Below, piece after piece: positions 24,190 to 36,500 of a stretch of DNA of 64,000 bases. Under the pieces are notes generated by a model that saw only the letters and a list, made by a program, of their open reading frames with translations, was not told the origin of the DNA and did not search any database. Made by a program: the position numbers and the translations under genes. How positions within the stretch are numbered: position 1 is the stretch's first letter; each line of letters starts with the position of its first letter. The stretch comes from Pratylenchus scribneri (taxonomy: Eukaryota; Nematoda; Chromadorea; Rhabditida; Pratylenchidae), in NCBI GenBank assembly GCA_030063045.1, contig JAQSEB010000059.1, positions 1,178,001 to 1,242,000 on the forward strand, in the 5' to 3' direction.

Positions 24190-27100
24190 ATGAAATCTGC
24201 CCTCCCCAATTTTGTTGCCATTCTCGCCATCCTCTTGCACATTTTCCTACTAATTTCTGCAACAAAAATTGAACAGCCCGCCGAAGGCAATAATATTTGT
24301 CCAATGCCAGATTCACCTTTCCTCCTACCCGCCGCCTCATTTTATTCCGGTACAGTTTTTATGGGAAGAATATTATTAATTTGCCGAAAAATAATGTCGA
24401 AAAGATTATAACGGGTTCAGGTATTTATCTAAAACTCATAAATCTTATACCCAATTGATAGATCTCATCAAAACGAATAAATAGATTATGTATTAACCAA
24501 TTCTAACTAAGTTTTGAACCATTAAACCAAAATGGTTTTAAACCGTTTAATACCCTTTAATTGTTGACCAAACCAAAATGGGTTTAAACCGTTTAATACC
24601 CTTTAATTGTTGACCAAACCAAAATGGGTTTAAACCGTTTAATACCCTTTAATTGTTGAACAAACCAAAATTGGTTTAAACCATTTAATACCCTTTAATT
24701 GTTGACCAAACCATAACAAATTATATACCATTCAATGCATCTTGACCAGAGCTCTATCCAATTTCGGGTATATGGTTTAAACTTTAAAGTTCTGGGTTAA
24801 AAATTTTACAATCTTTCGGTTTTCAATTCTTTCTAATACATTAAATTTTAAATTACATTCTCTTATGCCTAATTCAGCGGCAAAAACAGTGAGAACAAAA
24901 CGGCAATTACTTTTGGGTGCTGCCATGATCGGCGCCACTGCTTATGCCGGAGCAAAAGCTGCCCAAAAAGTTGGCAAATTGGGCACAAAATTGGGGCGTA
25001 AAATTCGGCATAAAATACAAGGAAAAAGCGGGAATCGGCATTCTCCATCTCGAATGCCGCCGAGAAGGATGAAAAGACCCGGAAAAAGGCCAATGAAATC
25101 GCAAATAGAATGTTAACTCCAATGAATTTACAGCCAATGATGAAAAATGGAGGAAGAAGGGGAAGAATGAGTCGGAACGGAGGAAGGAAAGGGAGAAGAA
25201 AAGGTGGGAAAAATCGACGACGACAAAATTATGGCCATAATCCGTATATGGGCCATCCAATGGAAATGCATCCATCAATGATGATGCCCAATCATCATGA
25301 AACCTCGTTTGAACCGGCCACGGAAACTGGCCACCAAATTGGTAGTAAAAGTGTGGAAACAATGGGCCAAGACCATGAAGTGATGGATGATGAGGGAATG
25401 TTAGAAGAAGTGGAGGGACCGGATGAAATGGAAATGGACGACGGATTTGAGGAGCATGGCCATGGGCAATATCCACAACATCCAGGTGGAATGATGCATC
25501 ATCCAGGAGGAGTTCATAATCCTGCGGGAGTTCATGGCCAAATTTCGCATCATCATTATGGCCAGAATCCAACTGGGACCGGTCCAATTTTGCATCAAGG
25601 CCAGAATCGACACTACCCAGGCAATTTTGGAAATCATCAGCCAAATCCGCAAGGGCATCACCCAAACATTCAGCCACATAATCCCAACAATAACCACATT
25701 CATCACCCAACAAATAGTCATCATCCAAATTCAATCAATAATCATCCTTTAAAAAGTCATGAAAACAACAAATTAGTTGACCAAAATCCACAAATACATT
25801 CACCGCAACATTCGAATCCTCGACCGAATATTCCACCATTTCGGCAACATCCATCAATTCCGAGTCCAAATCCTCCGTCACTTCCCAATAATCACTCACA
25901 TCAGGCACATAAACCAATTGGAAACCATCCAAATCCACATTTTAACCGTCATGAAACAGAATCAAATGAAAGGAACCATCTTCCTCCAGGCCATCCCCTC
26001 ATCAGAAAAAATCATTCACCATCATCGCCGAATCAACACAGCAGAATTCCATCGAATAGACATTTGACCCATCAAAATGGTGGACCAACCCATCGTCCTT
26101 CAATTTTCCCTCAACATCATCAATTTCGACCGCATCCAAATTTGCACCACCAAAATTTACCAGGAAGGCAAACAACAACGCATCGACAACCTACGATGCC
26201 GGCAAATAGATTTGGCCATCATCCTCCAATGAATAATAGTCGGGCCAAATCATTTGAACATGAAGCGGAAAGGGAAAATGTGCACAAAAATTCGAATGAA
26301 AAAAGTGATGAAACGAATGAAGTTGAAGAGGAAAATAGGAAGGAAACAACAAAAAGATTGGGAACAAATGTACCGAAAAGTGGAGAAGGATTTGGAGCCA
26401 ATGGTGGAATGCCATTTGGATTGGCAAATCGATTACAAACAATGCGGCATGGAACAATGAATAGACAAAATGGTTAGAAATTAAATTTAAGTGAAGGAAA
26501 TAAAAAAAAAAAGATAATTAATTAAAGATTTTTAATGGAAAATATTTGATAATGTTTTGGCTTTTAGGTTTAATTAATTCTAACTTTTTGTACCATTAAG
26601 CCAGAATAGGTTTAAACCGTTTAATACCCTTTAATTGTTGACCAAACCAAAATGGGTTTAAACCGTTTAATACCCTTTAATTGTTGACCAAACCAAAATG
26701 GGTTTAAACCGTTTAATACCCTTTAATTGTTGACCAAACCAAAATGGGTTTAAACCGTTTAATACCCTTTAATTGTTGACCAAACCAAAATGGGTTTAAA
26801 CCGTTTAATACCCTTTAATTGTTGACCAAACCATAACAAATTATATACCATTCGCGCATAAATTATTAAAGAAAAAGGAGATATAAATTTTAATGATTTA
26901 GGCGGAACATTGCCAGGAGGACACAATCATAGTGAAAGTCATGAGGAAGACAAAAAGCCATCATACAGCGGATTTGGTGCTGGACCGCATTCTGCTGGCC
27001 ATAATGCTCATTTACAGCATCCAACCAATCATCATCCAACCCAAATGCCTTCCAGTAGGAAACGTTTTCAATACTTGCCCATTCTTTTGACTATATCTTA

Positions 27101-30100
27101 TCGAGGCAATAGGAAATTTGGCAAAGAGAAAAAAATTCGGAAATTCAGAGGGTCTTTTAAAAAGTTGACTTATTAAAATTTTATAATATTCAGCTTTTAA
27201 AAATATTACATACCTTTTAGTATAATAAATGCGAACTTTTAGGAAAAAAAGCCACTTTTCTACAAAGTGTTTTAATTTTTCAAAAATAGATTTGCCACTT
27301 TTTAAAGGACATATAGGGCTTTCGATTGGTATATTGCCTTCCAAAATTGGTTCCTTCCTTGCTGGGATATAGCAAAAGAATGGTCCCAAGTATTGAATTT
27401 GAGGCACACAAATGTCCTATTTTCTCCTTACAGCACATTTAAATGGGTCGCATGAAGAAAGTGACGAAAATGACCAAAAACATCATCGAGAACCCACAAA
27501 GGGAGGAATTGGCACCAATGGAGGAGGCCATCAAGGATTTGGCGCAACTGGGCCATTTGGCCACCCACTTGGCCACGGTCGAAGTTTGACCATTCCAAAT
27601 GGGCAAGATTCGCCCAAACATTCAACGGAATCGAGAATGGCCAAATCCGAGGAAAGTGTTACGGAGGAAAGCGCAGAAGAAGCCGATCACAATCATCCGA
27701 ATCTTCCCGGATTTGGAGCACACGGAATGCCACCGACACATTTGAATAATCAGCAAACATTGGGCGGCACCCATGGTGGAGGTTTTGGAGCGCACAAAAC
27801 ATCAAAGGAAGATGCGTCGAATGCATCGAAAAGTGTGGAAGAAGTAAAACATTCCAATGAAAATGGCCATCATCCTGGATTTGGAATTAATGGACAATCG
27901 CCACCGCTAGGTAAAATTGACTTAAACCTATCCAATTCCATCCTAATATAGATATGTAAAAATATTGATTTTAATATAATTTAATTAATTCCAATTCTAA
28001 AAGAATCTTTAAGTTAAGGTCCAATTTAAATTATTCTGAGGAATTTCTTATTCATTAATAAATTAAATTTATATTTGACCTTATTTTTGTAAGCAATTTT
28101 CCTGTAAATACGATCAAATTTCTCTGAATACATTCTTTAGAATGTGGGAAAAAATTTTTTAAAAGAATGATTGAAATTATGATTTTTTTTTCTAAAAAGA
28201 AGGTTTGCGAACAATTGTGGGTTGGGAATGTTAGAAATTTCCAAACATATCAAATAATGAATATTTTATTATTTGCCCAAGAGAAAGGGATTGGTTGAAT
28301 GAATATGTCTTTAAGATACGTTAAGAAGGACTCTCTTGCTGATTAAGGAAGGGAAAAATACGGTAGCAGGAATCTTCCCTCCTCAAAATCAGCAGCCAGC
28401 AAAAATATCTAGAGGGCATATCACTTCTTCTTTCTTCTTTGATTAAGTAATAAGGGAAAAAATACGGTAGGCAGAGGGCTTCCCTCTTCAAAATCAATAG
28501 TATGCATAAATAAAAATTTTTAGATACAAAATAATTTTAAATTCCTTCAGAGTAAAATTGAGTAACAATTTATAATATTAAAAAATTCTTTTAATATAAA
28601 TAATGAAGAAATTGGCCGAATAAAAATATTTTTTCTGGATATTAAAACTATTTAATTTGGCGAAAAATGCTGAAAACATCAAAAAAATTCAACTCGAAAA
28701 ATAATCTTTTTTAGGTCATTTGGCCAAATTTAGCCTTAATACCTGGTTAAGGCCTAATTATAAAAAGTTTTCGCCATTTTCACCAATATTTCTTCGTCAA
28801 ATAAATAATTTATTTTTAGGATTTGGATCGAATGGACCACCGCCTCACGGTCTGGGAACACATGGACAGTTTGGTGGATTGCCTGGTATTCCACCTGGTC
28901 AAATTGGATCCCAGTCACCTCATGGCAGCGGATTCGGAGCACATTTACGTACTATACCGGAATCTGATGAAGAAAAGTCGAATGAATCGGGAGAAAATCA
29001 TAAGGAAGGAAATGAGCCAAAAGGATTTGGCACAATGGAGGCAATGGATTACCATGGAGAAGGGCCACAATGCCGAATGGAATGGATTCACCGAAGCATC
29101 CAATGGCCGAGAGAATGGCGAATTCCGATGAAAAAATGCGTCAAGGATTTGGACATGATCATGGACATGGCCTAAGAGGTGGTCCAATGCTTGGTGGAAT
29201 GCATCATCCGCAAATGAATGGAAACGGTTAGGAAATTTAAAATGGACCCATAAAACTAATAATCAATTTTTCATCATTTAAATTATGTTTTGGCTTGGAT
29301 TTAACCAATTCTAACCTAGTTTTGAACCATTGAACCAAAATGGGTTTAAACCGTTTAATACCCTTTAATTGTTGACCAAACCAAAATGGGTTTAAACCGT
29401 TTAATACCCTTTAATTGTTGACCAAACCATACAAATTATATACCATTCAATGCGTCTTGACCAGCTCTATCCAATTTTGGGTATATGGTTTGGGAATGCA
29501 GGATAAATCCACCTTAAACTATTATAATTATTTTGTCATTGTGAATTTTTTTCAATTTAAGGAAATATTGGCAATGATTCAAGTGAAGAAAAATCAACTG
29601 GTTTTGGAAGTGGCACAATGCCATCAATTAATCTTGGAGGAGGAAATCATCCAATAATGCCTTCACCTGGAGCACCAATGGAACTGGGACATTCTGGGCC
29701 AATAGTCACAAATCCAATTGGCCAATTCCCTCCGAAACCATTGGGATTTGGAGCACAATCGCCGATGTCCCATCAACATAACCATCCTCTAAATCCTCTC
29801 AATGGCCACAATCCATCATTCCATCCTCCAATGCAAATTGTGAAGCCTCAAATTTCATCAATTGGAGGCATTCCGAATGGCCAATTACCTCCCAATCCAA
29901 TAATGCAAAATAATTCAATGCCATCTGGTTTTGGCGCACATCACCCGCATACTACTGGAAATATGCCCTTATTAGGGAAATCACCTCATAACAATTTGCC
30001 TCAAGGCCAAATTCTACATCATCATAATCATCATCCGGAACCAGAAATTAAGGTAGGAAAGGTTACAAAAATGGGTGAACATGAAGGACCATGGAAGGGT

Positions 30101-32116
30101 GGAAATACAATTGACGGAAAAGGAAGTGAAAGTGTGGAATCACATGAAAATTATGATTGGCGAGCGCACGGACGAATGGCAAGTATGAAGGACCCAACAT
30201 TGATGTGGCCAAGGCAAAACATGAATATGGGACATAATTTGGTAGGCGAATTGGTGAACAGTGCACAACAAAACCTGCAAATTGCGCAGGGTAAATTGAA
30301 GACTGCAGCGAATTTGTTGGAACATCCACCGGCACAAAATCAACAACACCAACCTGGCCAAATGAATTCACAACATCATCATCAACCGCATTTAAATCAT
30401 CATCAGCATAATCATCAGCCGACACCTGTTCCAATTAATCACCCATTAGCCCATATGGCACAACCTGCGATGCCACCACCCATTTCTATGGCAAAACATT
30501 TGATGCCACCCAGTCCATTGGCTCAAAATTCATCGTCTACCAATCCGGTGGCACAAAATACATCGCCACCCATTTCCATGGGGCATAGTTCGATGCCACC
30601 CAGTCCAATGGCACAACATTCGATGCCACCCTCTTTTATGGCACAACCATCGATGTTGCCCGGTCCAATGGTACATAATTCATTGCCATCCGTTCCAATG
30701 GCACAAAAGTCAATGCCACCAACTTCTATAGTAAAATCTTCGATACCACCCACTTCTTCAACACAACATTCAATGTCACCCAGTTTTACAGCACAACAAT
30801 CAATTCCACCTATTTCTACGGTACAAAAATCAATGCCACCTGCTTCCACGTCACATAATATAATGCCACCCACTTCTTTGGCCCAAAATTCAGCATCACC
30901 TCTTTCTCATCATTCTCACCATCCAACGAATCATGCAGCGAAATTAGTTGGAAATCTATCCCAAAATTCTGCTGGCCATCATTTGACAAATCCTCTCACT
31001 AATCCATCAATTTCTCCACCAATTGGAAATCAAAATGGACCAATTCAACATCCATTCAGTCAAAAGATGCCACAACCAATTTCATTTTCAGCTAATCCAT
31101 TATCACAACAACAAAATCATCTGCATCATTTGCATCAAAATGTTGGGCATCCAATTATCCATTCGGGACCTAAGCAACAGCCGCAAACCAATCAATGGCT
31201 AAATATGCAGCCACCACACAATCAAGGGCCATTTGTTCATGAAGGGCACAATGTGCAGCCACAAGCTAATCAAAGCCCAATTGTACCTCCGCAAATCAGT
31301 AAAGGGCCAAATGTACATCCACACACAAATCAAGGCCCAAATTTACATCCACCATCTCCTCAACGGCCAAATGCGCAACCCCAATCAAATTATGGGCCAA
31401 ATTTACATCAACAATTAAATGCAAGACCAAATGTGCATCCAGCATTCCATCAAGGGCCAATTGTGCATCCACAATCCAATAAAGGACCAACGATGGTGGC
31501 ACTTCCAAATCAAGGACCAAATTTGCATCCATTATCCCCTAAAGGGAATCATTTACCTCCATCGCCGAATCCAATATCGCCTCCATCAAATCCATTGGCC
31601 CAACAACCCCATCCAACGAAATGGCCTTCGCCTAACAACAATGCACTGGCCCAAAAAACATCTCCTCCATTAAATTCAATACCTTCTTCCAATGCACCAA
31701 CATTTTTCCCAACCTCATTTCCATCTATACAAGGGCAATTCACTCCATCCAATATTACTTCACCAACAAATCCTTTCCATAAAATGTTGCCTTCTTTTAA
31801 TCCAAACAATTCCCCTTCAATAAATTCAAACAATCCCCCATCCACACAAAATATTCAAAAATCCACAACAAATCCTTCTGCCCAATTCCATCATCATAAT
31901 CCCATTCAAATGGCAAAGCAACCAAAACTCAGATTGGCACCAACTCCGAACAAAACGCACATTTTGCAGAATAAAACGCCATCCCAAAAACAACAAATTC
32001 GACCAAATCCATTTCCGCATAATCTGAATTGGAGGCGGCCATTGCAGCAGCAACATTTGTTGAGGCCACAGATGATTTCGGTTGGCGCAGCAAAAAGGAG
32101 AAGGAAGAGGAAATGA
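24190..32116 (+). CDS. Giant secreted His/Pro/Asn-rich GFG-repeat protein (two frame breaks)
   Basis: Six exons: 24190-24349, 24878-26472, 26902-27054, 27434-27910, 28820-29226, 29562-32116; about 1,780 residues if the two breaks are ignored. Residues 1-25 form a signal peptide. After a small Ala/Gly-rich hydrophobic patch (LLLGAAMIGATAYAGAKAA) the protein is low complexity: His-rich, with about 14 GFGx motifs (GFGANGG, GFGAHGM, GFGTNGG, GFGSNGP), then a mucin-like block of about 10-residue SMPPxxxAQ repeats (30430-30900), a QGPNxHPxxN block (31190-31550), and a basic end (AAKRRRKRK). Every intron is phase 1, so exons could be added or lost without shifting frame. Frame is lost by one base near 25035 and again near 29033. 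The composition suggests an extracellular, metal-binding or adhesive matrix protein; this is inference. I recognise no family. Confidence 0.75.
24374..24800. mobile_element. Family A element, copy A6 (intron 1 of GFG gene)
   Basis: The left end reads ATTAATTTGCCGAAAAATAA; about four 46-bp units; the right end is worn. Confidence 0.75.
26500..26870. mobile_element. Family A element, copy A7 (intron 2 of GFG gene)
   Basis: Five to six internal units, very uniform. Both terminal repeats are eroded. Confidence 0.7.
27065..27412. mobile_element. Family C element, copy C7 (intron 3 of GFG gene)
   Basis: Ends read AATACTTGCCCATTCTTTTG and CAAAAGAATGGTCCCAAGTA. The element takes up nearly all of the 379-nt intron. 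Confidence 0.7.
29240..29550. mobile_element. Family A element, copy A8 (intron 5 of GFG gene)
   Basis: Two internal units and the shared inner sequence CAATTTTGGGTATATGGTTT. Ends are worn. Confidence 0.7.
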
Positions 32117-33571
32117 TGTGAAAAAAAACACAATTTTGAGGGAATTATTTATTCATTTTTTTTATATAAAATTCACATTTTCTATGTATTCCCATTTTAT
32201 TGTTTTTAAAAATTCGTAAAAAATATAATTCTATGATAATGATTAATGTTTTTAATTCATTGTTATATAGGAGGGTGAAAATTTATGATCAAACGCATTA
32301 AATGATCCCACCTATTAATCCATCAATATTCCGAAAAAATTTTCCCATTATGTATGTTTTCTATCCGGATAATACATATTCGTCAAAATGTATTTTACCT
32401 TTCCGGAAAATGTTCGTCAAAATATGTTTTTTCCCTTTGTTAAAAAATCAGAATGTTTGGGGCAAATAGGCGGAATTATAAATGTTTGGGGCAAATTAAA
32501 TGTTTGGGGCAAATTAAATGTTTGGGGCAAATTAAATGTTTGGGGCAAATTAAATGTTTGGGGCAAATTAAATGTTTGGGGCAAATTAAATGTTTGGGGC
32601 AAATTAAATGTTTGGGGCAAATTAAATGTTTGGGGCAAATTAAATGTTTGGGGCAAATTAAATGTTTGGGGCAAATTAAATGTTTGAGGCAAATTAAATG
32701 TTTGGGGCAAATTAAATGTTTGGGGCAAATTAAATGTTTGGGGCAAATTAAATGTTTGAGGCAAATTAAATGTTTGGGGCAAATTAAATGTTTGGGGCAA
32801 ATTAAATGTTTGGGGCAAATTAAATGTTTGGGGCAAATTAAATGTTTGGGGCAAATTAAATGTTTGGGGCAAATTAAATGTTTGGGGCAAATTAAATGTT
32901 TGGGGCAAATTAAATGTTTGGGGCAAATTAAATGTTTGGGGCAAATTAAATGTTTGGGGCAAATTAAATGTTTGAGGCAAATTAAATGTTTGGGGCAAAT
33001 TAAATGTTTGGGGCAAATTAAATGTTTGGGGCAAATTAAATGTTTGGGGCAAATTAAATGTTTGGGGCAAATTAAATGTTTGGGGCAAATTAAATGTTTG
33101 GGGCAAATTAAATGTTTAGGGCAAATTAAATGTTTGGGGCAAATAAATGTTTGGGGCAAATAAATGTTTGGGGCAAATTAAATGTTTGGGGCAAATAAAT
33201 GTTTGGGGCAAATTAAATGTTTGGAGCAAATAGGTGGAATTATTTGTTTTTTTTTTAATTTAATTATTCAAGAACGCAAAAGAATTTATTAATTTATTCA
33301 ATATTTATTAAAATTAATTTAATAAAAAAAGGCACAAATGTGAGGGGAAAATGCCATTTTCCAATAATTTTATATCTGTTTAATTAAAAACAAATTCTCA
33401 AAGGCAATTTTGGTTTTTCGGTGAACTCAAATGATGGCCAAAATAGAGATCTGGGAAGAAGAAGAAGGCCAAAAATGGGTTTTAAAATAAGTGAATATTG
33501 TAATTGAATGATTTGGATGGAATGTTTTTTCATTTGAATGGATGGCACTTTTCAAGCACATGAGTATTTCT
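32117..33571. other. Convergent intergenic region with minisatellite
   Basis: Lies between the 3' ends of the GFG gene (+) and the PTR gene (-). It holds the 18-bp minisatellite and AT-rich sequence; the long frames across it only reflect the repeat. Confidence 0.7.
32453..33240 (+). repeat. 18-bp minisatellite array 1
   Basis: About 43 tandem copies of AATGTTTGGGGCAAATTA, nearly identical, with occasional G-to-A changes and some 16-17 bp units near the right edge. Both edges carry CAAATAGGYGGAATTAT. Because 18 is a multiple of three it stays open in several frames, which is not evidence of coding. Confidence 0.97.
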
Positions 33572-36500
33572 TTAATTTAGCCAATTTCGAGGCAAAATTC
33601 CAACAAAAATTGGCAACAAGAAAAGGCAATGCCAAATTGACAAGACGGCAACCAGAAGCAAAAGGCCAGATTGAAGGCCAAAGAAGGGGACATTGGAAAG
33701 GAGGAATGGGGGCAATGAAATGGCCAAACAAATGAAGGAAGTCTGCAAATGTTGATATAGTGAATAAAGTATTAGCATTAGGATATGCCCCAATTTGTTG
33801 ACGGGCCAACTTGTTGCCGATTATAATATTTCATCAAGGACTGTAACAATTTTGGTATCAAATTTAAGATCAAGAATTTTGGCTATCCAAAAATATTAAT
33901 TTTTTAAAATTGTTTCAAAATTAATAGAGTTGTGCCCAAAAAACAAGAAAATTTTTTGATCCATAATTTCTTAAGATTTTTGGGCATATTTCTGAACCAA
34001 TTTAAATAAAATTAATATTTTTAGATAGCCAAAAGTCTGCTCTTAAATTTGATACTAAAACTAAAATCATCAAATTGATTAGTCCTTGATGAGTTATTAG
34101 AAACGGCGACAAGTTGTCTGCTCAGTTTAAATTGCTCATAAATTGTATACTTTGGCCATTGTGGATGCGGAATGGGCAAATGAATGGCGGAATGGATCCT
34201 CTTTGGCCCAGTAACTTTGCCAATCACCAATGAATTGGACGCCCAAATGGATTGTTAAAGAGCCAATAGCCAAAAGGGTGGGCACAGTGAGCAAATCAAA
34301 TTGCAGGCCAAGCAAATTGCCAAGGCCCAAAAGATCTAAACAAATTTGAATAGGAAAAGAATTGTAAAATTTTCAATTTACGAGCAAAAATGGAGATGGC
34401 GAAAATTGTTGCCATAATGGAATTGCCGAAATGGCAAAATATTAGCAAGGAGCAGAGGAAAAAGGCGGCACCAAATCCAATTAATGAACTAAAAATGAGA
34501 GAATTTTGAATGGAAAATTACTGAAAATAGACCGCCAAAGGAGAGGCTCTACGGTGTCCATAATGTCGGCTGTACGTAAATCAGTGTCGAATACGGATAT
34601 TCGAAATTGGGCGAATTTGTTGGCCACCGCCCGGCATTTGTTTATTAGACTGCGTTTTCCGGACAATCCAAGGCTTTCATTGTAGGCGACCAAAACGAGC
34701 ATTTGGTCAATTGATGGGTGAAGGATGCTGGAAAAGAAGGATTATAAAGTCAAAATTATAGTGGTTTAAGTAAGGGTTTATCCTACATTCCCAAACCATA
34801 TCCCCAAAATTGTATAGAGTTGGTCAAGACAGACGCATTGAATGGTATATAATTTGTTATGGTTTGGCCAACAATTAAAACCAATTTTGGTTTAATAGTT
34901 TAAAACAAATTAGTTAGAATTGGTTAAACCTAAGACAAATAAAATATGCCTCCTGACGAAATTAATCAATTTGATAAGGTTTATAGTTTTAGGATAAACT
35001 CCATAAATAATCTTTCGACAAATTAAAATGCATTCCTCCCTTTGTACCTTTCATTCCCTCCTCGAATATTCCTTGAGTGGAATTTGTATTTGACGCCACT
35101 TTGCCATGCCCGATAGGGGAATCCATTGATGAATGAATGGAATTTGGACAAATCGACGATTTCATTTGAATAATTTGACGATATTCGATTGAGTATTTCA
35201 GTGTGAAATTTATCACGTGAATAGTCGAATAGCCAGGACATATGTGCATTTGGTGGCATGGCTTGGGGCATTCCAGTGGCAACCGACAAAAATTCCTACA
35301 AATTTTCACGGAATTTTAGAAGAGGGGGAAAATTGCGGGGTAAGGGATATATGTATTTTGACCTCAACATGGCAATAGCCAATTTTGGAAGACAATATGC
35401 CTTTTTAAAGCATTAAATATCCTCAAATTCACATAAAATTTAAAAAATGACTTTTTCTTTAAAAATTTTATGATATTGAAAGACATGTAACTTTCTCGAA
35501 ATTTAGATAGTGTAAAATTATTATTAAGCCAAGAGTAAAATTATTATTAAGCAATTTGTAGAGGACACTTTGAGCTTCCTAATGGTATATCGCCTCCGAA
35601 GATTGACTATTGCCAACTTTTTTAAAAGGCCAATTTCTTAAAATTTTACAAGGCTAATTGTGGAGGACATTGTGGGCTTTATAATGGTATATCGCCTTCC
35701 AAGATTGGCTAACGCCTCGCTGATTGTGAGATGTGAGATATAGGCCAAAAACTAATGCATGTTCTCCAATCGACAGTACTTAACTATATTCCTTTTGTTA
35801 AAAGGGAGGGGTAATGTGAGAAGAAAAGAGAATACGGTATCCAATATTCGCGAAAACGAAGGGAAAAAATTTTCACTTCTTCTTTTCCTTTTGATTGGCA
35901 GTGACGTATCCTTCAGGGCATTTAATTAATATAATTTTATAATTCACTTAACTCATCGAAATCAAAATTATTTTTGAGAATTTTGATATCATTTTAAGAG
36001 CAAAAAATTCTCTATCTAATCATATCGAAATAATTTCTTTAATCTCCCTTTTATTGTTTAATTTTGAATTTAATTTTATCTATTTCCATTTTAATAATTC
36101 TTTGTCATTCTTATTCTTTTGACATTATATTTGTTCATTTTAAATTTTATAAAATTCTAACTTTAAAAAAAGTTATGTGTTTGAATATAATAAACCCGAT
36201 TTTTGAGGAAAAGCTGCTTATTTTATAAAATATTTTATTTTTTCAAAAAATAGTAACATCACTTTTCAGAGGAAATTTAGAGCTTTTTAAATGGCATATC
36301 GCTTTCCAGCAGAATTACTTATTTTTTGTTGAACTATGAACAAAAGAATAGGCCCAGATACTTAATAATCCCTTTCGAAATGTGGGGATTGGCCCATTAC
36401 AAACTTTGAATTGGCCAAATTCATTTGGATCCTCAAAATTGGGTGGCCGATTCACAATGTAAACAATTTGGAGGAAATTCATCCAAATCTAAAATTGACA

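Noticed and set aside
25110..25734. Long minus-strand frames opposite the GFG gene
   Set aside because: Shadow frames caused by the His/Asn-rich codon pattern of the plus-strand gene.
32388..33163. Long open frames of a repeated KCLGQI or LPQTFN peptide
   Set aside because: They are translations of the 18-bp minisatellite, whose length is a multiple of three, so all frames stay open.
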